Origin: Pseudomonas fluorescens
GTDB taxonomy: Bacteria > Pseudomonadota > Gammaproteobacteria > Pseudomonadales > Pseudomonadaceae
Assembly: GCF_001708445.1 (NCBI RefSeq)
Contig: NZ_CP015637.1
Coordinates: 3,783,001-3,847,000 of the forward strand
Reading direction: 5' to 3'
DNA length: 64,000 nt
Positions within the stretch are counted from its first letter, which is position 1. Every line of letters starts with the position of its first letter. The notes below the pieces were generated by a model. That model was given only the letters and a program-made list of their open reading frames with translations, was not told the DNA's origin and ran no database searches. A program made the position numbers and the translations under genes. Shown here piece after piece: positions 36,389 through 45,790 of this stretch.

Positions 36389-39300
36389 TCAGTGAAAATC
36401 CCGGCTGCGCACAGGAATGCCGTCCAACAGCGGCGTCAGGTCGGTCAGGCGCCCGGCGATCAGGTGCCGTACCTCGCCCACCGCTTCCCAGCGCCCGTCC
36501 ACCTTGAGTAGCCGCGAATTCACCAAGGCTGCGCGCTGGCGTTCTGCCAGATCGCGCCACACCACCACGTTCAGATTGCCGAACTCATCTTCCAGGGTGA
36601 CGAAGGTCACGCCGCTGGCGGTGCCGGGGCGCTGGCGACCGGTCACCAGCCCGGCGACACTGACATTGCGCCCATGCTCCACCGCCAGCAGTTCGTTCGA
36701 GCTGCGACAGCGCCGCTTGCGCAGCTCATCACGCAACAACGCTAACGGATGGGGGCCGAGGGTGGTGCCGACCGTGACGTAATCGGCCTGCAAGTCCTCC
36801 CCCACCGTGGGCACCGGCAACGCCACCCGCGCTTCATCGGGGCTGGGCAAGCCGGCAAATAACCCAAGTTGCTTGTGCACCCCCGCCACATCCCAGCGTG
36901 CCTGGTGCCGGTTGCCGGCCAACGCGCGCAAGGCACCGGCATCCGCCAGCAAGGCCTCGGCGCGGGCGTCCAGCCCGGCGCGTTCGTCGAGATCGGCCAC
37001 ATCGCTGAAGGCGCGGTGCTGGCGGGCCGCTTCGATACGCCGCCCATCCTCTTCGCGAAACCCGGAAATCATACGCAAGCCCAGGCGGATCGCCGGTTGC
37101 TGGCCGTCGATGGGTTCCAGGCTGCACTCCCAGTCACTGGCCTGCACGTCTACCGGACGAATCTGCAAGCGATGGCGGCGGGCGTCCTGCAGGATTTGGT
37201 CCGGGCTGTAGAACCCCATGGGCCAGCTGTTGATCAGCGCACAGGCGAACGCCGCCGGCTCATGGCATTTGAGCCAGCAACTGGCGTAGGTCAGCAAGGC
37301 GAAACTGGCCGCGTGAGACTCGGGGAACCCGTAGCTGCCAAAGCCCTTGATCTGCTCGAAGATCTGCGCGGCAAAGGCTTCGCTGTAGCCATTTTTCAGC
37401 ATGCCGTTGCGCAGGCGCACTTGATGGGGTTCCAGCCCGCCGTGACGTTTCCAGGCGGCCATGGAACGGCGCAACTGGTCGGCCTCGCCGGGGGTATAGT
37501 CGGCGGCGACGATGGCGATTTGCATCACCTGCTCCTGGAACAGCGGCACGCCCAATGTTCGTTCCAACACCGTCTTGAGCTGCGGCGACGGATAGGTGGT
37601 GGGCTCTTCTTTGTTACGCCGACGCAGATACGGATGCACCATGCCGCCCTGGATCGGCCCAGGGCGCACGATGGCAACCTCGATCACCAGGTCATAAAAG
37701 TTCTGCGGCTTGAGCCGGGGCAACATCGACATTTGCGCCCGCGACTCGATCTGGAACACACCGATGGTGTCGGCCTTGCTGATCATTGCGTAGGTGGCCG
37801 GGTCTTCCTTGGGGATCGTCGCCAACGACAGGTCGCGGTGGCGATGGCGGCGCAGCAGGTCGAAACAACGGCGGATCGCGCTGAGCATGCCCAAGGCGAG
37901 GATATCCACCTTGAGCAGGCCGACGGCGTCGAGGTCATCCTTGTCCCACTGGATGATCGTGCGATCGGCCATGGCGGCATTTTCCACCGGCACCAACGTA
38001 TCCAGCGGGTGTTCGGAAATCACGAAACCACCGGGGTGCTGGGACAGGTGCCGGGGGAAGCCGATCAGTTGCCGGGTCAACGTAAGTACCCGGCGCAACG
38101 CTGGGCTTTCAGGGTCGAAACCACTTTCACGCAGGCGCTCCAGCGGCGGTGCCTCATCACTCCAGCGCCCGCAGCATTCGGCCAGGGCGTTGACCTGGTC
38201 GGGCGGCAACCCCAGGGCCTTGGCCACGTCGCGCACCGCGCCGGCTGCGTGGTAACTGCTGACCACCGCCGTGAGGGCCGCGCGCGTACGGCCATAGCGC
38301 TGGAACACGTATTGCAGCACTTCTTCGCGGCGTTCGTGTTCGAAGTCCACGTCGATGTCCGGCGGCTCATTGCGCTCCTTGGACAGGAAGCGCTCGAACA
38401 GCATGTTCATCAGGCTCGGGTTGATCTCGGTAATGCCTAAAGCAAAACACACCGCCGAGTTGGCCGCCGAGCCGCGCCCCTGGCACAGGATCGAACGGCT
38501 ACGGGCGAAGCGCACGATGTCATGCACCGTGAGGAAATAGCTTTCGTAACCCAGCTCACTGATCAGCTGCAGCTCGTGGTTGATCTGCTGCAAGGTCTTG
38601 GCGTCGACACCCTCTGGCCAGCGCTGGGCAATGCCTTCTTCGGTGAGGGTGCGCAGCCAGGTTTTCGCGCTTTGGCCTTCGGGCACCAGTTCGCGCGGGT
38701 ATTGGTAGCGCAACTGGCCGAGGTCGAAGGTGCAGCGGCGGGCAATCGCCTGGGTTTCGTCGAGCAAGGCTTGCGGGTACAACGCGGCCAAGGCCTCCAG
38801 GCTGCGCAAATGCCGCTCGCCATTGGGGTGCAACCGCGTACCCGCTTCGGCCACCGGCACGTGATAGCGGATGGCGGTCATGGTGTCTTGCAGGGCGCGG
38901 CGGCCGCGCGCATGCATATGCACATCGCCGCAAGCCACTGCGGGAAGTTGCAGGCTGGCGGCCAGGTGCAGGCGTTGTTCCAGGAGGCGCGCATCGTCCT
39001 GGCCACAATGCAGATGCACCGCCAGCCACAGGCGCTCGGCGAAGGTGCGGCGCAACCATTGGATCGAGGCCTGGGTGTCGCTGTCTGCGGCGACCCATAG
39101 CGCCAGTAACCCAGGCAGGGGTTGCTCGAAGTCCTCTTGCAGCAGGCGATAGCGCCCCTTTTCCGCCCGCCGTCGGGCCAGGGTGATCAAACGGCACAAG
39201 TGCTGGTAGCCGCTGAGGTTTTCCACCAGCAGCACCAGCTTCGGGCCGTTTTCAATGCGCATCTCGCTGCCGATAATCAACGGCAACTCCACCGCCTTAG

Positions 39301-39460
39301 CCGCCTGCCAGGCCCGCACGATACCCGCCAGGGTGCACTCGTCGGTGATCGCCAGCGCGCTGTAGCCCTGGCGCTTGGCCCGCTCGAACAACTCCAGCGC
39401 GCTGGAGGCGCCGCGTTGGAAACTGAAGTTGGACAGGCAGTGCAGTTCGGCGTAGCTCAT
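36389..39460 (-). CDS. dnaE2: Error-prone DNA polymerase III alpha subunit DnaE2/ImuC
   Basis: Translesion C-family polymerase of 1023 residues, the catalytic member of the ImuABC mutasome. It opens with a PHP domain ([22 protein letters not shown]), followed by the palm with the catalytic acids in [12 protein letters not shown] near residue 370 and [20 protein letters not shown] near 510, an HhH region, and a C-terminal OB-type domain ([20 protein letters not shown]) in the last 120 residues. The beta-clamp region is short compared with DnaE1, as is typical of DnaE2. It is fourth in the lexA2-imuA-imuB-dnaE2 operon, 43 bp after imuB. Confidence 0.95.
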   Translation of the reverse strand: MSYAELHCLSNFSFQRGASSALELFERAKRQGYSALAITDECTLAGIVRAWQAAKAVELPLIIGSEMRIENGPKLVLLVENLSGYQHLCRLITLARRRAEKGRYRLLQEDFEQPLPGLLALWVAADSDTQASIQWLRRTFAERLWLAVHLHCGQDDARLLEQRLHLAASLQLPAVACGDVHMHARGRRALQDTMTAIRYHVPVAEAGTRLHPNGERHLRSLEALAALYPQALLDETQAIARRCTFDLGQLRYQYPRELVPEGQSAKTWLRTLTEEGIAQRWPEGVDAKTLQQINHELQLISELGYESYFLTVHDIVRFARSRSILCQGRGSAANSAVCFALGITEINPSLMNMLFERFLSKERNEPPDIDVDFEHERREEVLQYVFQRYGRTRAALTAVVSSYHAAGAVRDVAKALGLPPDQVNALAECCGRWSDEAPPLERLRESGFDPESPALRRVLTLTRQLIGFPRHLSQHPGGFVISEHPLDTLVPVENAAMADRTIIQWDKDDLDAVGLLKVDILALGMLSAIRRCFDLLRRHRHRDLSLATIPKEDPATYAMISKADTIGVFQIESRAQMSMLPRLKPQNFYDLVIEVAIVRPGPIQGGMVHPYLRRRNKEEPTTYPSPQLKTVLERTLGVPLFQEQVMQIAIVAADYTPGEADQLRRSMAAWKRHGGLEPHQVRLRNGMLKNGYSEAFAAQIFEQIKGFGSYGFPESHAASFALLTYASCWLKCHEPAAFACALINSWPMGFYSPDQILQDARRHRLQIRPVDVQASDWECSLEPIDGQQPAIRLGLRMISGFREEDGRRIEAARQHRAFSDVADLDERAGLDARAEALLADAGALRALAGNRHQARWDVAGVHKQLGLFAGLPSPDEARVALPVPTVGEDLQADYVTVGTTLGPHPLALLRDELRKRRCRSSNELLAVEHGRNVSVAGLVTGRQRPGTASGVTFVTLEDEFGNLNVVVWRDLAERQRAALVNSRLLKVDGRWEAVGEVRHLIAGRLTDLTPLLDGIPVRSRDFH

Positions 39461-39503
39461 GCTTGCAGCTCACGGTGGGAAGGTGGCGACAGCCTGCGGT
39501 GGT

Positions 39504-40916
39504 TCATGCGAACCAGCCTTGCAGCCACAACCCATCGTGTTGCCCCACGGTGCGGTAGGCCCAGCCTTGCTGGCCGGCGCGGGTCTGGATCAGGTAGTAG
39601 TCGCGACGGATATCGGCGCCATCCCACCAGCCGGATTCGATACGCTCCGGCCCCATCAAGACCTGCACGCCCTGCTCGGCCAGCAAGGTCGGTTCGTTGA
39701 GCAACCAGCCGGGGCGCTGCACCTTGTCCAGGCTTGGGCACGGGCGGCTGTCGGCGGCCGCTTGCCAGGCGCATTCGGGGCGGTGGTCGGCGTGAAAACG
39801 CAGGCCTTGCACCGCATCATCCCCCAGCCGTGCACGCAAGCGTTCGCGCAACTGTTCCCAGGGCAGGGTCTGCTGCGGGCGATCGTCGAACAGGTCCTTG
39901 CGCTGCGGCACGAACACCGGCAGGTCCTGGGCCACCAGGCGAAAGCCGCGCACCGGTGACGTGACCTGCACGTGCTCGAGGCGACCGCGGGCCAGTTCGA
40001 AGAGCATCGCCGGCTCACGTTCGGCGCTGAGCAGGCCAACCTTGATCACGCTGTCCGGCGCCTGGGCGTGCTCCAGGTGCAGGTCAAAACGCTGTACGCC
40101 GCTGTCGCGGCCGCAGAGGAAAGCCGACAGGTCACCGGTCAGCCGGCGCAAGGGGAATAGCAACGCCTGGTGGGATTGCACGTCGAAGTTCAGCTCGATG
40201 CGTACATCGAAGCGATCCGGTGGCTGATAGAACGCCAGGGCCAGCGGCCGGTATCCGCCAAGAGCATCCAGGTGCTTGAGCACGCTGGCCTCAAAGCGCC
40301 GCGCCAGGGTATGCCGGGGCAACGCCTGCACTTGGGCCAAGGTGCGCAGGCCCATGCGTGACAAGGCCATGGCGGCCTGCGGCTCGAGGCCGGCGCGGTC
40401 GATAGGCAACGGCGCCAGGGCCTGCATCAAGGCGTCATCGTCTACGGCCAACCCATCGTAGAGATTGGCCAGCACGCGCGCCGCCGCCGGGTTGGGCGCG
40501 GCGACGATGCGGTGACGAAAGCCCAGCTCGTTCAGTTCCTTGCGCAAGCGCGCTTCGAAACGCGGCCATGGCCCGAACAGCCCCAGGCTCGATTCGATTT
40601 CAAACAGCAGCGCGCGGGGGTAGAACACACTGACCTGGGAACTGAACTGGTAGGCCCAGGCCGCGAGAAACTGCTGCCAACGCTCGATCTCCACCGGGTC
40701 GTACTCGGCGCAGGCAAAACCCTTGGCCAGGGCCTGCGCCGCCGTCAGCGACTGGCCGGGGCGCAGGCCCAATGCACGGGCGGCCGCGTTGACGGTTTGC
40801 AACACGCGCCGCTGCGGCGTACCGGCCAGCAACGCCAAGGGCTGATCCGCCTCGGGATGCAGGCGCTGCACCCCGTCCAGCGCCAATTGCGGGAAGACAA
40901 TACACACCCAGCGCAT
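39504..40916 (-). CDS. imuB: ImuB, Y-family polymerase-like mutasome hub protein
   Basis: A 470-residue DinB/UmuC-fold protein that recruits DnaE2 and the beta clamp but is not itself a polymerase in characterised species. Consistent with this, the catalytic acidic motifs of Y-family polymerases are altered: the N-terminal MRWVCIVFPQLALDG lacks the DxD and FEIESSLGLFG replaces SxDE. ATG 40916 begins the family-like sequence; the open frame above it is antisense-type noise over imuA. It starts 7 bp after the imuA stop. Confidence 0.9.
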   Translation of the reverse strand: MRWVCIVFPQLALDGVQRLHPEADQPLALLAGTPQRRVLQTVNAAARALGLRPGQSLTAAQALAKGFACAEYDPVEIERWQQFLAAWAYQFSSQVSVFYPRALLFEIESSLGLFGPWPRFEARLRKELNELGFRHRIVAAPNPAAARVLANLYDGLAVDDDALMQALAPLPIDRAGLEPQAAMALSRMGLRTLAQVQALPRHTLARRFEASVLKHLDALGGYRPLALAFYQPPDRFDVRIELNFDVQSHQALLFPLRRLTGDLSAFLCGRDSGVQRFDLHLEHAQAPDSVIKVGLLSAEREPAMLFELARGRLEHVQVTSPVRGFRLVAQDLPVFVPQRKDLFDDRPQQTLPWEQLRERLRARLGDDAVQGLRFHADHRPECAWQAAADSRPCPSLDKVQRPGWLLNEPTLLAEQGVQVLMGPERIESGWWDGADIRRDYYLIQTRAGQQGWAYRTVGQHDGLWLQGWFA

Positions 40917-40923
40917 ATCAACC

Positions 40924-41538
40924 TCAGTGCCCGGCCAGCGCAATCGGCGCCGGATGAGCAAGCCCGCCTCGACACTTGAGCACCCGCACTTGCGCGGGCT
41001 TGGCCTCCACGGCCAGGCGCAGGGCCGCAGGCGACGCATTGATCGCCTCGCCCAAGGCGCGCCAGGCAAACGCCAGGGTCTGCCCGGTTTCGGCCGCCAC
41101 CTGCAAACGGCGCAATGCCCGGTCATCGGCCTTGCGCGGCCAGCACAACACGGCGCCGCAACTGCCGGAACGCAGGCACTGCTCCACCGCCCACAAGGCG
41201 TCGCGCTCTTCGGCCTGGACCACCGAAAGCTGACGCAAATCCACCCCGGCGTTCTGCCAGGCGTGGGGGTACGGCGTGTAGGGCGGCGCCACCAGCACAA
41301 TGCGTTCCCCGGCGGCCGATAAGCGCGCCAGGGTGGGCAGCACCAGTTGCAACTCGCCCACACCGTCCTTGGCCATGAGGATTTCGCTCAGGGCCGACTC
41401 CGGCCAGCCGCCCGTGGGCAGCACCGCATCCAGCGCCGCCAGCCCCGTGGGGTGCACACTGGCCGGAGGCACGGCGGGCCGGCCCTTCCAGACGCGGCCG
41501 CCATTGAACAGCGAGTCCAGTGCTACGACGGCGCCCAT
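40924..41538 (-). CDS. imuA: ImuA, SulA/RecA-like mutasome protein
   Basis: A 204-residue protein with the ImuA/SulA-like RecA fold: HPTGLAALDAVLPTGGWPES followed by a helical core, no intact Walker A. It takes part in DNA-damage mutagenesis together with ImuB and DnaE2. Its ATG overlaps the lexA2 stop (TGATG), so the two are translationally coupled. Confidence 0.88.
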   Translation of the reverse strand: MGAVVALDSLFNGGRVWKGRPAVPPASVHPTGLAALDAVLPTGGWPESALSEILMAKDGVGELQLVLPTLARLSAAGERIVLVAPPYTPYPHAWQNAGVDLRQLSVVQAEERDALWAVEQCLRSGSCGAVLCWPRKADDRALRRLQVAAETGQTLAFAWRALGEAINASPAALRLAVEAKPAQVRVLKCRGGLAHPAPIALAGH

Positions 41539-42155
41539 CAGCCTTGCCTCACCAGGCCGCAGAACACCCCTTCGATAGCCAGGTCCTGGTCGGGGCCTAC
41601 CACGATGGGTTGATACGCCGGGTTGCGGGGCAGCAGGCGGACATGGTCGCCGTGACGTTCGAAGCGTTTGATGGTGACTTCACCGTCCAGGCGCGCGACC
41701 ACAATCTGGCCGTTCAACGCTTCGGCACTGCGGCGCACGCCGACCAGGTCACCGTCGAGGATGCCGTCTTCGATCATCGAATCGCCCTGGACCCGCAGCA
41801 GGTAATCCGGGGTTTTCGCAAAGGTGGCAGGGTCGAGTTGCAGGCGGTTGTGGACTTCGGCATCGGTGCCGATGGGCAAGCCTGCAGCGACTCGACCGAG
41901 AACGGGGACGTCCAGCCATTCGGGGCGGGCGGGTTGGTTGAGCAAGCGAATACCACGGGCCTGGTTGGGGTTGACCTCGATGAAGCCGGCTTCAGTCAGG
42001 GCCACCACATGTTTGCGTGCGACGCTGCGGGAGGCGAAGCCAAACGCCTCGGCGATCTCGGCGAGGCTGGGGGGTTGGCCTTGCTGCGCGATGCGGTCGC
42101 GGATGAAGGTCAGGATGGCGGTACGGCGGGGGGTCAGGTTTGTCATGGAGTACAT
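41538..42155 (-). CDS. lexA2: LexA2 repressor
   Basis: Self-cleaving SOS repressor of 205 residues. The N-terminal winged helix (MTNLTPRRTAILTFIRDRIA, then PSLAEIAEAFGFASRSVARK) binds DNA. The Ala91-Gly92 cleavage site is in RVAAGLPIG and the Ser126/Lys163 dyad in GDSM and VTIKRF, each exactly seven residues later than in E. coli LexA. The first ATG (42155) has AGGAG at 6 nt. Its position as first gene of an imuA-imuB-dnaE2 operon identifies it as the LexA2 paralogue. A palindrome over its own start is the likely autoregulatory site. Confidence 0.92.
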   Translation of the reverse strand: MYSMTNLTPRRTAILTFIRDRIAQQGQPPSLAEIAEAFGFASRSVARKHVVALTEAGFIEVNPNQARGIRLLNQPARPEWLDVPVLGRVAAGLPIGTDAEVHNRLQLDPATFAKTPDYLLRVQGDSMIEDGILDGDLVGVRRSAEALNGQIVVARLDGEVTIKRFERHGDHVRLLPRNPAYQPIVVGPDQDLAIEGVFCGLVRQG

Positions 42156-42163
42156 TTGTACTC
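42148..42163 (-). promoter_or_regulatory. LexA2-type operator overlapping the lexA2 start codon
   Basis: GAGTAC-N4-GTACTC is a perfect 6-4-6 inverted repeat. The P. putida LexA2 site is known as GTAC-N4-GTGC, which this matches except for one base. It covers the ribosome-binding site and start codon of lexA2, so binding would block both transcription and initiation. Confidence 0.7.
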
Positions 42164-42231
42164 CTGCGGGAAATTTCTGACAATAGCCGGTAGTCGGGGG
42201 GAGTGTTAGTGGAGGCATCTGGTGGCTGACC

Positions 42232-42491
42232 CACCGCCATCGGGGGCAAGCCCCCTCCCACATTTTTTACCGAGTACACCAGTCATAACTCCGGTCGGCT
42301 CCAAGGCAGCCAAAGCCAGAGCAAAAGCAGACTCAGATTTACCTGATGCATGCAGATCCAAATGTGGGAGGGGGCTTGCGCCCCCGATGGCGGTGGTGAA
42401 GCCATAGATGCATCCACTGACACTCCCTCATCGGGGGCAAGCCCCCTCCCACATTTCAACCGAGTACACCAGGCACAACTCCGGTCGGCTT
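42232..42491. repeat. Composite REPIN-plus-linker repeat (locus A)
   Basis: In order: a REP ending CCCCCTCCCACA, the linker CGAGTACACCAG...CTCCGGTCGGCT, a segment with CCAGAGCAAAAGCAGACTCA and ACCTGATGCATGCAGATCC, a full GI REPIN (42362-42456), and a second copy of the same linker (42462-42491). The two linker copies are 192 bp apart. The same arrangement recurs at 62.3-62.6 kb. It accounts for most of the 405-bp gap between lexA2 and nudK. Confidence 0.82.
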
Positions 42492-42560
42492 TCAGGCCGT
42501 CGTGCTTTGGCGCTTGATCTCAAATCGCCCCGTCAAACACGCTGGCCGAACGCATCCCCC

Positions 42561-43148
42561 TCACCAGCCCTCTTTCAACATCCGCAACTCCAAATGCTGC
42601 AGCAACATAATGGTCTTCCCATCCACAATCTCCCCCCTCGCCACCATCGCCAGCGCCCGCTCAAACCCCAGCTCCAGCACCTCGATATCCTCCCCCTCCT
42701 CTTCGAGCCCGCCGCCGGTCCCTACCCGATCCCCCGCCTGGTACTCACCGATAAAAAAGTGAATCCGCTCCGTCACCGACCCCGGGCTCATGAACGCTGC
42801 GTAGATCTTCTCTACGTGCCCCACCCGATACCCCGTCTCTTCCTCGGCTTCCAGGCGAATGCGCTCTTCTGGGCTGGCGTTGTCCAGCAACCCGGCCGCC
42901 GCTTCGATCAGGTAACCGTGGTAATCGTTGACGAAGGTGGGCATGCGGAACTGACGAATCAGCAACACCGTGCGCTGTGTGCGGTTGTACAGCAGGATCG
43001 TCGCGCCATTGCCCCGGTCGTACACCTCGCGGGTCTGGGCCTGCCAGCTGCCATCCCGGCGGCGCAGGTCGAAGCTGTACTTCTTCAAAACATACCAATT
43101 GTCAGAGAGGGTCTCTTCGGCAGTGATGCGAACGGGACTGTTATCCAT
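42561..43148 (-). CDS. nudK: Nudix hydrolase, NudK-like (GDP-mannose/ADP-sugar type)
   Basis: Nudix pyrophosphatase of 195 residues. The Nudix box region [26 protein letters not shown] has the layout of E. coli NudK, which hydrolyses GDP-mannose, with Ser at the first Glu position of the box and EAEEETG keeping the metal-binding Glu residues. The C-terminal [18 protein letters not shown] is also typical. It stands alone between a long repeat tract and an intergenic gap. The last third of the gene has G/T-rich wobble positions. Confidence 0.82.
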   Translation of the reverse strand: MDNSPVRITAEETLSDNWYVLKKYSFDLRRRDGSWQAQTREVYDRGNGATILLYNRTQRTVLLIRQFRMPTFVNDYHGYLIEAAAGLLDNASPEERIRLEAEEETGYRVGHVEKIYAAFMSPGSVTERIHFFIGEYQAGDRVGTGGGLEEEGEDIEVLELGFERALAMVARGEIVDGKTIMLLQHLELRMLKEGW

Positions 43149-43385
43149 GGTCAGGCCTTAGCTCAAAGGAGCGTGAGCATGTCGTGATGGCAACACCAGC
43201 GTCAAGCGCGTCGCATACCGCTACAATCGCGCGCGGGGGCGTAATCGGGTGCAAGTGGTCGAGACGGCCTGAGCACCATGCTGTAACACTTTGCAAGCAA
43301 TCGCCCTTCGCGGCTGTCGAATTAATTCCTGTACCGACAAGCCTTCTGTTAAAAACCGTCCTTCACCTTTGCCTTGGAACCTTCG

Positions 43386-44312
43386 ATGTCATCTCGTTTT
43401 ATGTCGCGCCTGGGCCTACGCTGGTTTCCCCTGCTGTGCATGCTCCTGTTGATCGTAGGTTTACCCGTGGGCTGCTCGGTGCTGCAGCACAAGGAGCGCG
43501 AGCTGGTGTTTCGCATCGAGCCCGGTACCGCCAGTTGGTACAGCGGCTTGCCCAGGGCGGTGCAGGAATTCGAACTCAAGCCCACCCGTTTCAAATCAGG
43601 GCAGAACATTCATGGCTGGTGGTACCCGGCGGAGCACAAGGATGCTCCGGCGATCCTGTACCTGCACGGCGTGCGCTGGAACCTCACCGGGCAGTTGTTT
43701 CGCATCGAGCAATTACATGCGTTGGGCTTCTCGGTGCTGGCTATCGACTATCGCGGTTTTGGCCAGAGCCACGGTGACCTGCCTTCGGAAACCACGGTAT
43801 ACGAGGACGCGCGCATTGCGTGGGAACGCTTCCAGGTGTTGCAGCCCGACCCGAACAAACGCCTGATCTACGGGCACTCCCTGGGTGGCGCGGTGGCGAT
43901 CGACCTGGCGGCCGAGCTGGGCAGGCAAACGCCGCTGCCGGTGCGCGGGCTGGTGGTCGAGTCCACCTTCACCTCCCTGGCGGATGTGGCCACGGCCGTG
44001 GCGAACACGTCGTTGCCCGTGCGCTGGTTGCTCTCGCAGAAATTCGACTCCATCGACAAGATTGCCGACATCCATATGCCGCTGCTGGTGGTCCATGGCC
44101 TGGACGATCGCTACGTGCCCCCGCGTTTCAGCCAGCAACTATTTGACGCGGCCCAAGAGCCCAAACGGTTGCTGCTGGTGCCCGGCGCCAGCCATAACAA
44201 CAGCATGAGCCTGGCCGGCCGCAGCTATCGCCAGGCGCTGGACAACCTGATGCGGGCGAAGATGCCGGCACAGGTTGTCACCCACGCCACAGGGCGCAAT
44301 AACGAGTCATAA
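43386..44312 (+). CDS. Membrane-anchored alpha/beta hydrolase
   Basis: Serine hydrolase of 308 residues with one N-terminal hydrophobic segment (WFPLLCMLLLIVGLPVGC) that serves as a membrane anchor or secretion signal; the Cys could be a lipoprotein site, but Pro at -3 makes the lipobox poor. The hydrolase domain shows ILYLHG and the oxyanion region, nucleophile elbow GHSLGG, acid in HGLDDRYVPP and the catalytic His in PGASHNNS. The ATG at 43386 is chosen over a TTG 12 bp earlier. The family includes BEM46/FrsA-like esterases. The substrate is unknown. Confidence 0.82.
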   Translation: MSSRFMSRLGLRWFPLLCMLLLIVGLPVGCSVLQHKERELVFRIEPGTASWYSGLPRAVQEFELKPTRFKSGQNIHGWWYPAEHKDAPAILYLHGVRWNLTGQLFRIEQLHALGFSVLAIDYRGFGQSHGDLPSETTVYEDARIAWERFQVLQPDPNKRLIYGHSLGGAVAIDLAAELGRQTPLPVRGLVVESTFTSLADVATAVANTSLPVRWLLSQKFDSIDKIADIHMPLLVVHGLDDRYVPPRFSQQLFDAAQEPKRLLLVPGASHNNSMSLAGRSYRQALDNLMRAKMPAQVVTHATGRNNES

Positions 44313-44440
44313 AAAAGGTTTTCGGCACTGGGTTCGCGCGAGCCTGTCAAGCGCAAACCCTGCCCATGCTGGCCCTCGCCACAAGTTGATCAAATATTAA
44401 CCTTGGGTTAAATCGCCAACCCTGCCGGGCCCCGGCAAAG

Positions 44441-44449
44441 TTATCCACA
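44441..44449 (+). other. Consensus DnaA box
   Basis: TTATCCACA, a perfect 9-mer DnaA box, lies in the 177-bp gap between two convergent genes. A small stem CCACG/CGTGG follows at 44457-44471 ahead of T-rich DNA. It is a single box, so it is not an origin; it may be a chance match or a DnaA titration site. Confidence 0.35.
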
Positions 44450-44489
44450 GAGATACCCACGGTTTTCGTGGACAACTCTTTTCACTTTT

Positions 44490-45665
44490 TTATGATTTTT
44501 TTGCGCAGCCTACCCCTTCGGGAAAGGACCCTGGCAGCAGAATCTCGCGATTCACATCGCGTATATCGTTATACCCGCACAGCGCCATCGACACGTCCAA
44601 CTCACGGGCAATGATGTCCAGTGCCTTGGTCACCCCCGCTTCGCCCATGGCGCCCAAGCCATACAAATGCGGACGACCGATCATGGTACCCTTGGCGCCC
44701 AAGGCCATCGCCTTGAGCACGTCCTGACCGGAACGAATGCCGCCGTCGAGCCACACTTCAATGCGCTCGCCCACCGCGTCGACAATCGCCGGCAACTGGC
44801 TGATGCTCGATGGAGCCCCGTCCAGCTGGCGCCCGCCGTGGTTGCTCACCACCAGCGCATCGGCACCGGAATTGGCGGCCAGGCGCGCATCTTCCACATC
44901 GAGGATGCCCTTGATAATCAACTTGCCGCCCCAGCACTTCTTGATCCATTCCACGTCGTCCCAACTCAGGCGCGGGTCGAATTGCTGGGCGGTCCACGAC
45001 GACAGCGAACTCATGTCCGCCACGCCCTTCACATGCCCCACGATATTGCCGAAGCCATGGCGCTTGGTACCGAGCATGCCCATCACCCAGCGCGGCTTGG
45101 TCATCATGTTGAGGATATTTGGCAGGGTCAGTTTGGGCGGTGCAGACAGACCGTTGACCAGGTCCTTGTGGCGTTGCCCGAGTATCTGCAGGTCCAGGGT
45201 CAACACCAGCGCATCCACGCCGGCCGCCTTGGCGCGCTCGATCAATTGCTCGATAAACCCACGGTCGCGCATCACATACAACTGGAACCAGAACGGTTGG
45301 CCGACCTGTTCGGCGATGTCTTCCAGGGAGCAGATGCTCATGGTCGACAGGGTATAGCGCAAGCCAAAAGCGGCCGCAGCGCGGGCGGTGAGAATCTCGC
45401 CATCGGCATGCTGCATGCCGGCCAGGCCAGTGGGCGCCAGGGCGACCGGCATGGCCATGTCCTGGCCGATCATGGTGGCGCGGATCGAGCGCTCATCGAT
45501 GTTGCGCGCCACACGCTGGCGGAATTTGATGCGGGCAAAATCGCTTTCATTGGCCCGGTAGGTGCTCTCAGTCCAGGAGCCGGAATCGGCGTAGTCGTAA
45601 AACATCCTGGGGACACGTTTCTGCGCCAGCTTGCGTAAGTCTTCGATGGTTGTGATCAACGACAT
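44490..45665 (-). CDS. FMN-dependent L-lactate/2-hydroxyacid dehydrogenase (LldD/LldA type)
   Basis: FMN-dependent alpha-hydroxyacid dehydrogenase of 391 residues that oxidises L-lactate or a related 2-hydroxyacid to the 2-oxoacid and passes electrons to the quinone pool at the inner membrane. Key stretches are MSLITTIEDLRKLAQKRVPR, the FMN-binding ALAPTGLAGMQH, the catalytic-His motif VSNHGGRQLDGAPS and DGGIRSGQDVLKA. It resembles the P. aeruginosa LldA more than the lldPD operon enzyme. ATG 45665 has an AGGT site. It is divergent from a DeoR regulator. Confidence 0.88.
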   Translation of the reverse strand: MSLITTIEDLRKLAQKRVPRMFYDYADSGSWTESTYRANESDFARIKFRQRVARNIDERSIRATMIGQDMAMPVALAPTGLAGMQHADGEILTARAAAAFGLRYTLSTMSICSLEDIAEQVGQPFWFQLYVMRDRGFIEQLIERAKAAGVDALVLTLDLQILGQRHKDLVNGLSAPPKLTLPNILNMMTKPRWVMGMLGTKRHGFGNIVGHVKGVADMSSLSSWTAQQFDPRLSWDDVEWIKKCWGGKLIIKGILDVEDARLAANSGADALVVSNHGGRQLDGAPSSISQLPAIVDAVGERIEVWLDGGIRSGQDVLKAMALGAKGTMIGRPHLYGLGAMGEAGVTKALDIIARELDVSMALCGYNDIRDVNREILLPGSFPEGVGCAKKS

Positions 45666-45757
45666 CGGGGTCACCTCTCCCTGAACTGAACGTCGAGAGT
45701 AACCGCCCATCGCCCGCGCAACCAGCCATTGCGTTTATATCGACAGGCGACTAATCT

Positions 45758-45790
45758 CGCACAAACACGCAAAAAGACGCACAAACATGC
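45758..45790. promoter_or_regulatory. 20-bp-spaced direct repeats at the deoR-type regulator start
   Basis: CGCACAAACACGC (45758-45770) and CGCACAAACATGC (45778-45790) are near-identical direct repeats two helical turns apart. The second covers the start codon of the DeoR-type gene. DeoR/GlpR-family proteins often bind such spaced repeats, so autoregulation is plausible. Confidence 0.42.

Noticed and set aside
36869..38440. 523-codon plus-strand frame inside dnaE2
   Set aside because: Antisense shadow of a full-length polymerase gene.
42232..42491. CRISPR-like array from the repeated GTGGGAGGGGGCTTGC units
   Set aside because: Units are inverted rather than direct, spacers are not unique or of constant length, and no cas genes are present; these are REPINs.
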